DNA of 64,000 nt. Origin: Pseudonocardia alni (GTDB lineage: Bacteria; Actinomycetota; Actinomycetes; Mycobacteriales; Pseudonocardiaceae). Shown one piece after another: positions 50,701 to 58,825 of the stretch. The stretch is taken from positions 558,001-622,000 of the forward strand of contig NZ_PHUJ01000003.1 in assembly GCF_002813375.1 (NCBI RefSeq), given 5' to 3'. A program made the position numbers and the translations under genes. The notes under the pieces are model-generated. The model made no database searches and had not been told where the DNA came from. It was given only the letters and a program-made list of their open reading frames with translations. The stretch's first letter is position 1, and each line of letters opens with the position of its first letter.

Positions 50701-51876
50701 TCAGGCGCCGTGCGTCTCGAACAGGGAGGGGCCGCCGCGGTCCTCGGCGAGCAGCGCCCGGGTGGCGGCGACGTTGCGGACCCGCGCGGCCTCCAGCGAC
50801 GCCGGGCTGCGCCGGACCCACCGGCGCTGCACCGCGACCACCCGCCCCAGGACGGCGACGGCCACCTCCCAGCCGGGGCTGCGCCGCAGACCCAGCCCGG
50901 TGGTCACCGCGGCGCCGTGGAAGCGCCGGGCCAGCGCCTGCAGCAGACGGCGCCCCTGCGGCACGGGCAGGCGCAGCGGCTGGACGAGCAGCGCGGCGAC
51001 GGCCCCGATCAGCGCCCCGGCCAGCGCGCGTGACTCGGGGGCGGGCGGTCCGGTGACGGCGGTGACCAGTGCGTCGAGCTCCTCGGCGTCGGCGTGCGAG
51101 GTGACGTCGCGGACCAGCTCGGGATCGATGCCGAGCTGGTGGGCCAGCAGCTGCCAGCAGGCGTAGACCTCGGTGGTCTCGGCGGGGGTGAGCCCGAACC
51201 CGATCGTCGCCTCGGCCCGCATCGAGACGAGGGTGAAGTCCAGCCAGGTCCGGACCAGGTCGACCTGGTTGACCGGGGTGCCGTGCACCGCCTCGTCGAG
51301 GCCGCGGCCGCGGGCGAGCACGCGCATGCGGGCGTGCAGCATGCGGACCTGCAGGGTGCCGACGTAGCCGGGGCTGCCGGGGCGCATGCCGCCGGGCAGG
51401 GTGGCCGCGAGCAGCCAGGTGCCGGTCTCGGTGAGGCGGCGCTCGGCGGACTCCACCAGCCGTCCGGTGGTGCCGAGCAGCACCGCGATCGACGGGGAGC
51501 CGTAGGTGCGCAGCAGCGCCCCGGCCGACAGGGACAGGGTGTGCACCGCGGGCGGTGCGGTGAACATGGGCCGGATCCCGGTGTCGAGCATCGCGGGGTC
51601 GGTGCCCGCGGGCACCGACTCGGCCGAGGTGAGCAGGGCCGCGAGGGCGGGGGAGGGACCGGTCACCGAGGCGAGCCCGTCGCGGATGCCGCGCTGCAGC
51701 GCCGCGGTGAGCGCGCGGCCGCCCTCGCGGCCCGCGGCGCGGATCTCGGCGACCACGGCGTCGGCGAGCGGGTCGCCCGCGGTCCGGGCGCGCACCGCGA
51801 GGTCGGCCCGCCGGGGCCCGAAACGGGCGGCGAGGGCGTCGCGGTCGGGCGCGCCGGGGGATCGGGTGGCGGTCAC
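50701..51876 (-). CDS. MpaB-type (DUF2236) oxygenase
   Basis: A 391-residue protein of the oxygenase MpaB / latex-clearing-protein family (DUF2236), whose characterised members are heme-b dioxygenases cleaving isoprenoid double bonds. The conserved helices include VRMLHARMR (about residues 177-185, with the histidine and arginines of the heme site), VNQVDLVRTWLDFTLVS and the FGLTPAETTEVYACW helix. It is encoded with a TetR regulator whose stop it overlaps (GTGA). No signal peptide is seen, so it is probably intracellular. The natural substrate is unknown. Confidence 0.85.
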   Translation of the reverse strand: MTATRSPGAPDRDALAARFGPRRADLAVRARTAGDPLADAVVAEIRAAGREGGRALTAALQRGIRDGLASVTGPSPALAALLTSAESVPAGTDPAMLDTGIRPMFTAPPAVHTLSLSAGALLRTYGSPSIAVLLGTTGRLVESAERRLTETGTWLLAATLPGGMRPGSPGYVGTLQVRMLHARMRVLARGRGLDEAVHGTPVNQVDLVRTWLDFTLVSMRAEATIGFGLTPAETTEVYACWQLLAHQLGIDPELVRDVTSHADAEELDALVTAVTGPPAPESRALAGALIGAVAALLVQPLRLPVPQGRRLLQALARRFHGAAVTTGLGLRRSPGWEVAVAVLGRVVAVQRRWVRRSPASLEAARVRNVAATRALLAEDRGGPSLFETHGA

Positions 51877-52523
51877 GGGAACCGGTCCTCCTGGGTCTCG
51901 TGCGGGGTCTCCTGCGGGACGGCGTGGTCGTCGTGGGTGGTGAGCCCGGCTCCGGCGAGCAGCCGGGCCATCCGGGCCCGCAGCTCGGGCTCGCCCGGCG
52001 GGACGGGGGCGAACACGGCCAGCGCGGACAGCCCGAAGACCCCGGCGAACAGCTCGCGGGCCCGTTCCCGGTTCCCGACGTGGTCCTGGATGAGGTCGAC
52101 CAGCGCCGCGTCGGGTTCCGCGGCGGCCGGGCCGGTGGCGGTGCCGCCGTGGCCCCGGGCGACGCGGACGCGCAGCTCCAGCATGGTCAGGAACACCGGG
52201 CGGCGGGGGCCGAGCAGGTCGACCAGGTAGGCGGTGCAGGCGTCGAGCAGGGTCAGGTCACCGGAGCGGGCCCGGCGGGTCAGCTCGCCCAGCCGTGCGA
52301 CGGCGTCGTGCTCCAGCTCGACGGCGACCGCCTCCAGCAGCGCGTCGAGGGTGCCGAAGTGGTAGGTCGCCGACGCGGCCGACGCACCGGCGCGGTCCGC
52401 GACCTGGCGCAGCGTCAGCCGGTCGAAGCCGTGCGCGGTGACGACGTCGACGGCGGCCCGCACCAGCGCGCGACGGGTGTCGGCGCCGCGTCGTCGTCGC
52501 CCGTCGGGGGTGGGATCGGCCAT
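51873..52523 (-). CDS. TetR-family regulator
   Basis: A 216-residue TetR repressor. The helix-turn-helix lies at about residues 36-58 (LTLRQVADRAGASAASATYHF), followed by a helical ligand domain. It is the first gene of a two-gene operon with the MpaB-type oxygenase and overlaps it by four bases, so it probably controls that enzyme. ATG 52523 sits six bases after a -10-like TAGTTT and beside an inverted repeat, implying autoregulation. Confidence 0.92.
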   Translation of the reverse strand: MADPTPDGRRRRGADTRRALVRAAVDVVTAHGFDRLTLRQVADRAGASAASATYHFGTLDALLEAVAVELEHDAVARLGELTRRARSGDLTLLDACTAYLVDLLGPRRPVFLTMLELRVRVARGHGGTATGPAAAEPDAALVDLIQDHVGNRERARELFAGVFGLSALAVFAPVPPGEPELRARMARLLAGAGLTTHDDHAVPQETPHETQEDRFP

Positions 52524-52554
52524 ACCGACAAACTATCTGTACAACCAGACAGAT
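52524..52554 (-). promoter_or_regulatory. TetR promoter and inverted-repeat operator
   Basis: ATCTGT (52535-52540) and ACAGAT (52549-52554) form an inverted repeat with an eight-base spacer. On the minus strand TAGTTT (52535 to 52530) is six bases before the ATG, so bound repressor would block the -10/-35 area. Confidence 0.55.
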
Positions 52555-52613
52555 TCCAGTCCGGCCCGCGGAACACGGTTCCGCGACGACGCGCTGCAGT
52601 CCGGAACCGGGCG

Positions 52614-52626
52614 TAGCGTGGAGATC
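52614..52626 (+). promoter_or_regulatory. Probable -10 element of the second AAA ATPase
   Basis: TAGCGT (52614-52619) is seven bases before GTG 52627; no Shine-Dalgarno sequence, so a leaderless start is likely. Confidence 0.45.
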
Positions 52627-54021
52627 GTGCCCGTCACACCTGACCTTCCCCGTACCGTCGGTGCGCTGCGTGCGTCCGGTCACGTACAGCGACCCGTGAA
52701 GCACGAGATCCGCGACAACCTCCTGGCGGCCCTGCGCGAGGGCCGCGACCCCTGGCCCGGCATCGTCGGCTTCGACGACACCGTCGTCCCGCAGCTCGAG
52801 CGGGCGCTGCTCGCCGGCCACGACCTCGTCCTGCTCGGTGAGCGGGGCCAGGGCAAGACCCGCCTGCTGCGGTCGCTGGCCGGCCTGCTCGACGAGTGGA
52901 CCCCCGTCATCGAGGGCTCCGAGATCGGCGAGCACCCCTACGAGCCGATCGTGCCCGCCTCGATCCGGCGCGCCGCCGAGTTCGGCGACGACCTGCCGGT
53001 CGCCTGGGTGCACCGCGACCACCGCTACACCGAGAAGCTCGCCACGCCCGACACCTCGGTCGCCGACCTGATCGGCGACGTCGACCCGGTCAAGGTCGCC
53101 GAGGGCCGCTCGCTGGGCGACCCCGAGACCATCCACTTCGGGCTCGTCCCGCGGTCCCATCGCGGCATCGTCGCCATCAACGAGCTGCCCGACCTGGCCG
53201 AACGCATCCAGGTCGCGTTGCTCAACGTGATGGAGGAGCGCGACATCCAGGTCCGCGGCTACACGCTGCGGCTGCCGCTGGACGTGCTGCTCGTGGCCAG
53301 TGCGAACCCCGAGGACTACACCAACCGCGGGCGGATCATCACCCCGCTCAAGGACCGGTTCGGCGCCGAGGTCCGCACCCACTACCCGCTGGAGCTGGCC
53401 CCCGAGGTCGAGCTCGTCGCGCAGGAGGCCGACCTCGTCGCCGAGGTGCCGCGGCACCTGCTCGAGGTCGTCGCCCGGTTCACCCGGCACCTGCGCGACT
53501 CGTCCGCGGTCGACCAGGGCTCGGGGGTGTCGGCCCGGTTCGCCGTGGCCGCGGCCGAGACCGTCGCCGCCGCGGCGCTGCGCCGTGCCGCGCTGACCGG
53601 CGAGGAGACGGCCTACGCCCGCCCGGTCGACCTGGAGTCGGTCCCGGCCGTGCTCCGCGGCAAGATCGAGTTCGCGTCGGGGGAGGAGGGCCGCGAGGAC
53701 GAGGTGCTCGAGCACCTGCTGCGCCGCGCGACCGCCGACACCGCCCGCTTCGCGCTGCGCGGCGTCGACCTCGACGAGCTGGCCGTGGAGGTGTCCACCC
53801 GCCCGGTCCGCACCGGCGAGCGCATCCCCGCCCGCCACGTCGTCGCCGCCCTGCCGCGGGTCGACGCGCTGACCGAGATCGCCGCGAAGCTCGGCGCCGC
53901 GGGCACCGAGGACCCGGGCCCGATGGCCTCGGCCGCGGAGCTGGCGCTGGAGTACCTGTTCCTGACCCGCAAGCTGGCCAAGGATGAGTCCGACGACGGT
54001 GACACGGTGTCGTATGGCTGA
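52627..54021 (+). CDS. MoxR/ChlI-like AAA+ ATPase
   Basis: A 464-residue AAA+ protein like the actinobacterial magnesium-chelatase-subunit-I-type proteins (mycobacterial Rv0958 group). Walker A is GERGQGKT at residues 71-78; GIVAINELPDLAERIQVALLN is the Walker B/helix 2 region and LLVASANPEDYTNRGRI the sensor 1. It is unlike the MoxR at 76-1152 in length and sequence. GTG 52627 is chosen because of the upstream -10-like element; GTG 52618 is an alternative. It overlaps the VWA gene by eight bases and probably works with it as a chelatase-like pair, not in chlorophyll synthesis. Confidence 0.88.
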   Translation: MPVTPDLPRTVGALRASGHVQRPVKHEIRDNLLAALREGRDPWPGIVGFDDTVVPQLERALLAGHDLVLLGERGQGKTRLLRSLAGLLDEWTPVIEGSEIGEHPYEPIVPASIRRAAEFGDDLPVAWVHRDHRYTEKLATPDTSVADLIGDVDPVKVAEGRSLGDPETIHFGLVPRSHRGIVAINELPDLAERIQVALLNVMEERDIQVRGYTLRLPLDVLLVASANPEDYTNRGRIITPLKDRFGAEVRTHYPLELAPEVELVAQEADLVAEVPRHLLEVVARFTRHLRDSSAVDQGSGVSARFAVAAAETVAAAALRRAALTGEETAYARPVDLESVPAVLRGKIEFASGEEGREDEVLEHLLRRATADTARFALRGVDLDELAVEVSTRPVRTGERIPARHVVAALPRVDALTEIAAKLGAAGTEDPGPMASAAELALEYLFLTRKLAKDESDDGDTVSYG

Positions 54022-55972
54022 TCCCCGGCGTCGTCGCCGCCGGTACGCCTACGGCCCCTACGCGGGCGGGCCCGACCCGCTGGCGCCGCCGTACGACATC
54101 CGGGCGGCGATGGACCAGATCGGCCGCGACGTCATGGAGGGCTCCTCGCCGCGTCAGGCGCTGCAGGAGCTGCTCCGTCGTGGCCTCGACGGGCGGCGCG
54201 GGCTCGACGACCTCACCCGCCGGGTGTGGGAGCGGCGCCGGGACCTGCAGCGCGACAACCGCATCGACGGGACGCTGCAGGAGGTCCGTGAGCTGCTGCA
54301 ACGGGCCCTCGACGCCGAGCGCGAGGCGCTGGGCAACGAGGACTCCGACGACGCGCGGTTCCGCGAGATGCAGCTCGACGCCCTGCCGCCCGACACCGGC
54401 GGCTCGGTGCGGGAGCTGAATGAGTACGACTGGCGCTCCTCCGACGCCCGCGAGGCCTACCAGGAGATCCGCGACCTGCTCGGCCGGGAGCTGCTCGACC
54501 AGCGCTTCGAGGGCATGAAGCAGGCCATGCAGAACGCCACCCCGGAGGACGTCGAGCGGATCAACGCGATGCTCGCCGACCTCAACGACCTGCTCGACCG
54601 GCACGCCCGCGGCGAGGACACCACCGAGCAGTTCGCCGAGTTCATGGGCAAGCACGGCGAGCACTTCCCGGAGAACCCGCAGAACACCGAGGAGCTGGTC
54701 GACGCGCTCGCCGCCCGGGCCGCCGCGGCCCAGCGGATGATGAACTCGATGTCGGCCGAGCAGCGCGCCGAGCTGGCCGAGCTGGCCCAGCAGGCGTTCG
54801 GTGACCCGCGGCTGTCGGAGTCGCTGGCCCGGCTCGACGCCCAGCTGCAGGGCCTGCGCCCGGGCGAGGACTGGTCGGGGGAGGGCGACTTCCGCGGCGA
54901 GAACCCGATGGGCATGGGCGAGGGGACCCGCGCGATGGAGGAGCTGGGGCAGCTCGACGCCCTGGCCGAACAGCTCGCGCAGAGCTACCCGGGCGCGCGG
55001 ATGGAGGACATCGACCTCGACGCGCTCACCGAGATGCTCGGCCCGGAGGCCGCCGCCGACGCCCGCACCCTGGCCGAGCTGGAACGCGAGCTGCAGCGCC
55101 AGGACCTGTTCCGCCGCGCCCCCGACGGCTCGCTGATGCTCTCGCCCAAGGCGCTGCGGACGCTCGGGCAGTCGGTGCTGCGCGACGTCGCCGACCGGAT
55201 CTCCGGGCGGCAGGGGCAGCGCGACACCCGGCGTGCCGGGGCGGCGGGCGACGCGACCGGGTCGACCCGGCCGTGGGCCTTCGGCGACACCCAGGCCTGG
55301 TCGGTGCCGCGGACGCTGCTCAACGCCCAGCTGCGCCGCGCCGGCGGCGACGACCGGGCACTCGACGTGTCCGACGTCGAGATCGTCGAGACCGAGCAGC
55401 GCACCCGGGCTGCGGTGACGCTGCTGGTCGACACGTCGTGGTCGATGGTGGCCGAGGGGCGCTGGGTGCCGATGAAGCGCACCGCGCTGGCGCTGCACCA
55501 GCTCATCTCCACCCGGTTCCGCGGCGACGACCTGTCGCTGATCACCTTCGGGCGGCACGCGCAGACCGTGGACCTGGCCGAGCTGATCGGGCTGGAGGGC
55601 GTGTACATGCAGGGCACCAACCTGCACCACGCGCTGCTCCTGGCCCGGGAGCGGCTGGCCCGCCAGCCCGACGCGACGCCGGTCGTCCTGGTGGTGACCG
55701 ACGGCGAGCCGACCGCGCACCTGGAACCCGACGGCGAGGCGTTCTTCGACTACCCGCCCAGCCCGCACACGCTGCGGGCGACGGTGGACGGCCTGGACCG
55801 GCTGATCGGGATGGACGCGGCGTTCACGTTCTTCGTGCTCGGTGACGACCCGGGGCTGCTGTCGTTCGTGAACCGGCTCGCGCGCCGCGCCGGGGGACGG
55901 GTGGTGCAGCCCGACCTCGACGGCCTCGGCGCGGAGGTGGTCTCGGACTACCTGCGCCGCCGCACCGGCTGA
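54014..55972 (+). CDS. VWA-domain protein, partner of the AAA ATPase
   Basis: A 652-residue cytoplasmic protein, the second half of the Rv0958-Rv0959-like pair. The N-terminal ~400 residues are helical and charged. The C-terminal VWA domain (about 470-650) has a complete metal site: DTSWSM, the threonine of GTNLHHALL and the aspartate of VVTDGEPTA. The pair resembles ChlI/ChlD or RavA-ViaA systems. ATG 54014 overlaps the ATPase stop by eight bases. The substrate is unknown. Confidence 0.88.
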   Translation: MADPRRRRRRYAYGPYAGGPDPLAPPYDIRAAMDQIGRDVMEGSSPRQALQELLRRGLDGRRGLDDLTRRVWERRRDLQRDNRIDGTLQEVRELLQRALDAEREALGNEDSDDARFREMQLDALPPDTGGSVRELNEYDWRSSDAREAYQEIRDLLGRELLDQRFEGMKQAMQNATPEDVERINAMLADLNDLLDRHARGEDTTEQFAEFMGKHGEHFPENPQNTEELVDALAARAAAAQRMMNSMSAEQRAELAELAQQAFGDPRLSESLARLDAQLQGLRPGEDWSGEGDFRGENPMGMGEGTRAMEELGQLDALAEQLAQSYPGARMEDIDLDALTEMLGPEAAADARTLAELERELQRQDLFRRAPDGSLMLSPKALRTLGQSVLRDVADRISGRQGQRDTRRAGAAGDATGSTRPWAFGDTQAWSVPRTLLNAQLRRAGGDDRALDVSDVEIVETEQRTRAAVTLLVDTSWSMVAEGRWVPMKRTALALHQLISTRFRGDDLSLITFGRHAQTVDLAELIGLEGVYMQGTNLHHALLLARERLARQPDATPVVLVVTDGEPTAHLEPDGEAFFDYPPSPHTLRATVDGLDRLIGMDAAFTFFVLGDDPGLLSFVNRLARRAGGRVVQPDLDGLGAEVVSDYLRRRTG

Positions 55973-55976
55973 CCGC

Positions 55977-56042
55977 GCGGCGACCCGTCGCGTGCCCCGG
56001 CACCCCACGCGTGGGTCGCCGCGGTACGCGACGGGTCGCCGC
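55977..56042. terminator. Long inverted repeat after the VWA gene
   Basis: A perfect 17-base inverted repeat (55977-55993 and 56026-56042) with a loop that itself contains CCCACGCGTGGG begins five bases after the VWA stop, between convergent genes. Confidence 0.6.
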
Positions 56043-56092
56043 GGCACGTGACAGGTCACCGTGGGACACGACGGGACGCTGCGGGTACCCGG
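56013..56092. repeat. Imperfect 20-base tandem repeats
   Basis: About four head-to-tail units start at 56013, 56033, 56053 and 56073, with pattern RGGTCGCCGCGGYACGYGAC decaying from left to right. Units one and two differ at only two positions. The right arm of the terminator is made from this repeat. Confidence 0.6.
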
Positions 56093-56105
56093 TGGACCCG
56101 TGGGA

Positions 56106-56984
56106 TCAGGCGGGACCGGGGGTCAGGTGTTCCGCGGCCCAGGCGCGCAGCGTCGTGGGGGTCGTCGACACCGCGTCGCGGCGCTGCTCGGGGAGGTACC
56201 CGGGGGCCGAGAGGCGTTCGGCCATCCCGGCGACCGCGTCGATCTCCGGTGCCGTCATGCCGAGGCCGGCCAGCATCGACCGGAACCCGTCGCGGGGCAG
56301 GTGCGTCGCGCGGACCGGGTGGCCGAGTACCCCGGTGAGCACTGCCGCGGCGTCGTCGAACGTCAGGTCCGCCGGCCCGTGCACGGCCTGTACCAACCGC
56401 CCCGACCACACCGGCCCGAGCAGCCGCACCGCGGCGACGGCGGCGACGTCACCGGGCGCGACCCAGGGCAGCGGGTGATCGAGCGGCCACGGCGTCGACA
56501 GCGTCCCGCCGGCGATCTCGTCGGCCGACATCAGCAGGTTCGACATGAAGTAGCCGCACCGCAGGTGCAGCACCGGGGCGCCGGTCGCGTCGAGCGCCTG
56601 CTCGGTCGCGGCCAGGCCGTCGATGTCCCCGGCGCCGCGGCGCAGCTCCGCGCCACCGCTGCTCTGCAGCACCGTCGCGCCGATCCCGTTGCAGCGCACG
56701 GCCTCCGCGACGACTGCGGCGCAGGCTCCCTGGTGGGCGAGCGGGTCGGTGCCGGGCGGTGCGGGCGGGTTCACCCAGTACAGCCGGTCCGCGCCGAGCG
56801 TGGCGCCGACGACGGCGTCGGCGTCGGTCTGGTCCGCGACCACCGGCTCGACCAGCCCGGCGAGGTCCGGGGGCAGCCGGGCCGGGTCGCGGAGCAGGGC
56901 CACCGGGTGCAGCCCGGCCTGGAGGAGCAGGCGCAGCAACCGGGAGCCGACGGTGCCGGTCGGTGTCGTCACCACGATGCGCAT
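56106..56984 (-). CDS. NmrA-like NAD(P)-binding protein
   Basis: A 292-residue atypical short-chain dehydrogenase of the NmrA/TMR group. The dinucleotide motif TTPTGTVGSRLL is at residues 6-17, and LQSSGGAE replaces the catalytic serine region. There is no YxxxK triad, so it may be an NAD(P)H-dependent quinone or ergot-type reductase or a redox sensor. The start is ATG 56984. It follows the PheC-like gene on the same strand, separated by a hairpin, so it is likely a separate unit. Confidence 0.83.
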   Translation of the reverse strand: MRIVVTTPTGTVGSRLLRLLLQAGLHPVALLRDPARLPPDLAGLVEPVVADQTDADAVVGATLGADRLYWVNPPAPPGTDPLAHQGACAAVVAEAVRCNGIGATVLQSSGGAELRRGAGDIDGLAATEQALDATGAPVLHLRCGYFMSNLLMSADEIAGGTLSTPWPLDHPLPWVAPGDVAAVAAVRLLGPVWSGRLVQAVHGPADLTFDDAAAVLTGVLGHPVRATHLPRDGFRSMLAGLGMTAPEIDAVAGMAERLSAPGYLPEQRRDAVSTTPTTLRAWAAEHLTPGPA

Positions 56985-57030
56985 GCCCGCACCGTCGCAC
57001 GGGGGTCCGACAGCCACACCCGTTCCCCGG

Positions 57031-57060
57031 CGGCCACACCTGTCGTGACGGGTGTGGCCG
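57031..57060 (-). terminator. Terminator after the PheC-like gene
   Basis: CGGCCACACC (57031-57040) and GGTGTGGCCG (57051-57060) form a perfect 10-base-pair stem with a 10-base loop, 19 bases after the stop of the PheC-like gene on the minus strand. Confidence 0.6.
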
Positions 57061-57079
57061 CCCGGCAGGGGGTGTGGAC

Positions 57080-57859
57080 TCAGCCGAGCCAGGGGCGGGC
57101 GAGGCGGTCCCAGGTGCCGTCGGTGCGCGCCGCGCGCAGCCAGGTGTTCACCCGCTCGGTGAAGGACGGGTCGCCGGCCGGGGTCAGGTAGGCCTTCTCC
57201 GACGCGGTGAACGGGGCGTCGGGGTGCACCGCGCACAGCACCCCGGGGTGCTGTGCGGCCTGCCAGCGGGTCTCGATCGCGTCGGTGACCATCAGGTCCG
57301 CGCGACCGGCCACGATCTCGTCGAAGATCGTGGAGTTGTCCGGGTGGTCCACGATCGTCGCGCGGGTGAAGGTCTCCCGGGCGAAGCGCTCGTTGGTCCC
57401 GCCCGGGTTCACCACGACCCGGACGCCGGGCCGGTCGATGTCGGCGACCGTGCCGTAGCGGGCGACGTCGGGGCAGCGCGCGATCGGCGTCTTGCCGTCG
57501 CGCAGGTAGGGCTCGGTGAACACGGCCCGCTCCGCGCGGTCCGGGGTGACCGAGACGCCACCGACGGCGATGTCGCAGCGCCCGGCGACGACGTCGTCGA
57601 GCAGGGTCGCCCAGGTCGTGCGGACCAGCTCGGCGCGGGCACCGAGCTCGGCGGCGAGGTCGCGGGCCATGTCGACGTCGATCCCGGACCAGGTGCCGTC
57701 CGCGGCCAGTGCGGTCAGCGGCCGGTAGTCCCCGGTCGAGCAGACCCGCAGCACGTGCGACGCCGCGACCCGGTCCAGCGTCGGGGACCCCGGTGCGGCG
57801 GGCGCACCGCATCCGGCGACCAGCATCGCGAGCAGCAGGACGATCGGCAGGCGGCGCAC
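57080..57859 (-). CDS. Cyclohexadienyl dehydratase-like lipoprotein (PheC type)
   Basis: A 259-residue exported protein of the periplasmic-binding-protein-3 fold. The signal peptide ends in the lipobox VAGC (Cys17). It has the run of segments typical of PheC: STGDYRPL, GIDVDMARDLAAELG, EPYLRDGKTPIARC, RVVVNPGGTNERFARE, HPDNSTIFDEIVAGRADLM, TDAIETR and LCAVHPDAPF. PheC converts prephenate to phenylpyruvate or arogenate to phenylalanine outside the cytoplasm. No ABC permease or ATPase gene is nearby, which argues against a transport role. GTG 57859 is chosen to start the signal peptide. Confidence 0.82.
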   Translation of the reverse strand: MRRLPIVLLLAMLVAGCGAPAAPGSPTLDRVAASHVLRVCSTGDYRPLTALAADGTWSGIDVDMARDLAAELGARAELVRTTWATLLDDVVAGRCDIAVGGVSVTPDRAERAVFTEPYLRDGKTPIARCPDVARYGTVADIDRPGVRVVVNPGGTNERFARETFTRATIVDHPDNSTIFDEIVAGRADLMVTDAIETRWQAAQHPGVLCAVHPDAPFTASEKAYLTPAGDPSFTERVNTWLRAARTDGTWDRLARPWLG

Positions 57860-57870
57860 GGCCCGGGACC

Positions 57871-58746
57871 CTAGCCGCCGTTCGGGGGTGTCCACGACTC
57901 CGGACGGAGGTCTGCGGTGCGGATGCTGCGGACCAGCGCCTCGGCCGGGTCGCTGCGCCGCCGTCCGTGCGCGAGCACCAGCTCGACCGGGCCCAGCTCG
58001 GGCAGCCCGGCACGGTCCCCGACGACCTCCAGCCCGTCGGGGACCAGCGTCGCGGCGTGCGCGAGCACACCCAGACCGGCGAGGGCGGCGGCCCGCAGGC
58101 CGGACAGGCTGCCGCTGGTGCAGGCCATCCGCCACGGCCGCCCGACCGCCTCCAGGGCCCCGACGGCGGCGGTGCGCGACAGGCTCGGCGGGGGGTAGGC
58201 GACGACCGGTACCGGGTCGCCGGGGCCGAGCGGAAGTCCGGGCGCCCCGACCCAGACGAAGCGGTCGCGGCGGACGACCAGCCGGCCGTCGTCGGGGCCG
58301 GGGAGGCGCTTGGCGAACATCAGGTCCAGCTCCCCGGCGTCGAGGCGGTGTTCGAGCCCGCCGGCCAGACCGACGGTCAGCTCCAGGTCGACCTCGGGGT
58401 GGCGGCGGCGGAAGTCCGCGAGCACCGCGGGCAGCCGGGTCAGGACCAGGTCCTCCGACACCCCGAACCGCACCCGGCCGTGCACCCGCGACGCCCGGAA
58501 GTGGGCCATCGCCCGGTCACCCGCGTCGAGGATGGTGGCGGCGAACTCCAGCATCGCCTCGCCGTCGACGGTGAGCGACACCGAGTGGGTGTCGCGGTCG
58601 AGCAGCGGGCGGCCGACCGTCGCCTCCAGGCGCCGCACGTGCTGGCTCACGGTGGACTGTCCGACGCCGAGCGTGGCGGCGGCCCGGGTGAAGCTGCGGG
58701 CACGCGCGACGGCGGCGAACGACCGCAGCTGGACGGGGTCGAGCAT
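57871..58746 (-). CDS. LysR-family regulator
   Basis: A 291-residue LysR regulator with an N-terminal winged helix (MLDPVQLRSFAAVARARSFTRAAATLGVGQSTVSQHVRRLE region) and a periplasmic-binding-like effector domain (about 90-280). ATG 58746 fits the family start; ATG 58776 would add ten residues. It is divergent from the SBF-type transporter gene (80 bases between starts) and 11 bases upstream of the PheC-like gene, so it may control both. Confidence 0.9.
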   Translation of the reverse strand: MLDPVQLRSFAAVARARSFTRAAATLGVGQSTVSQHVRRLEATVGRPLLDRDTHSVSLTVDGEAMLEFAATILDAGDRAMAHFRASRVHGRVRFGVSEDLVLTRLPAVLADFRRRHPEVDLELTVGLAGGLEHRLDAGELDLMFAKRLPGPDDGRLVVRRDRFVWVGAPGLPLGPGDPVPVVAYPPPSLSRTAAVGALEAVGRPWRMACTSGSLSGLRAAALAGLGVLAHAATLVPDGLEVVGDRAGLPELGPVELVLAHGRRRSDPAEALVRSIRTADLRPESWTPPNGG

Positions 58747-58812
58747 CCGGTCATCATAGATCGCGGACACAGTCATGGTGATCAGTTGGTTTCCCGATGG
58801 GCGGACGGCTTG

Positions 58813-58825
58813 CAGGATGGAACCC
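58813..58825 (+). promoter_or_regulatory. Possible -10 element of the SBF transporter
   Basis: CAGGAT (58813-58818) is seven bases before ATG 58826, in the region shared with the divergent LysR gene. Confidence 0.35.

Noticed and set aside
57080..57859. Amino acid ABC transporter binding protein
   Set aside because: The fold is the same, but the DGKTPIxRC, NPGGTNERFA, HPDNxTIF and LCAVHP segments are those of PheC, and there are no permease or ATPase genes next to it.
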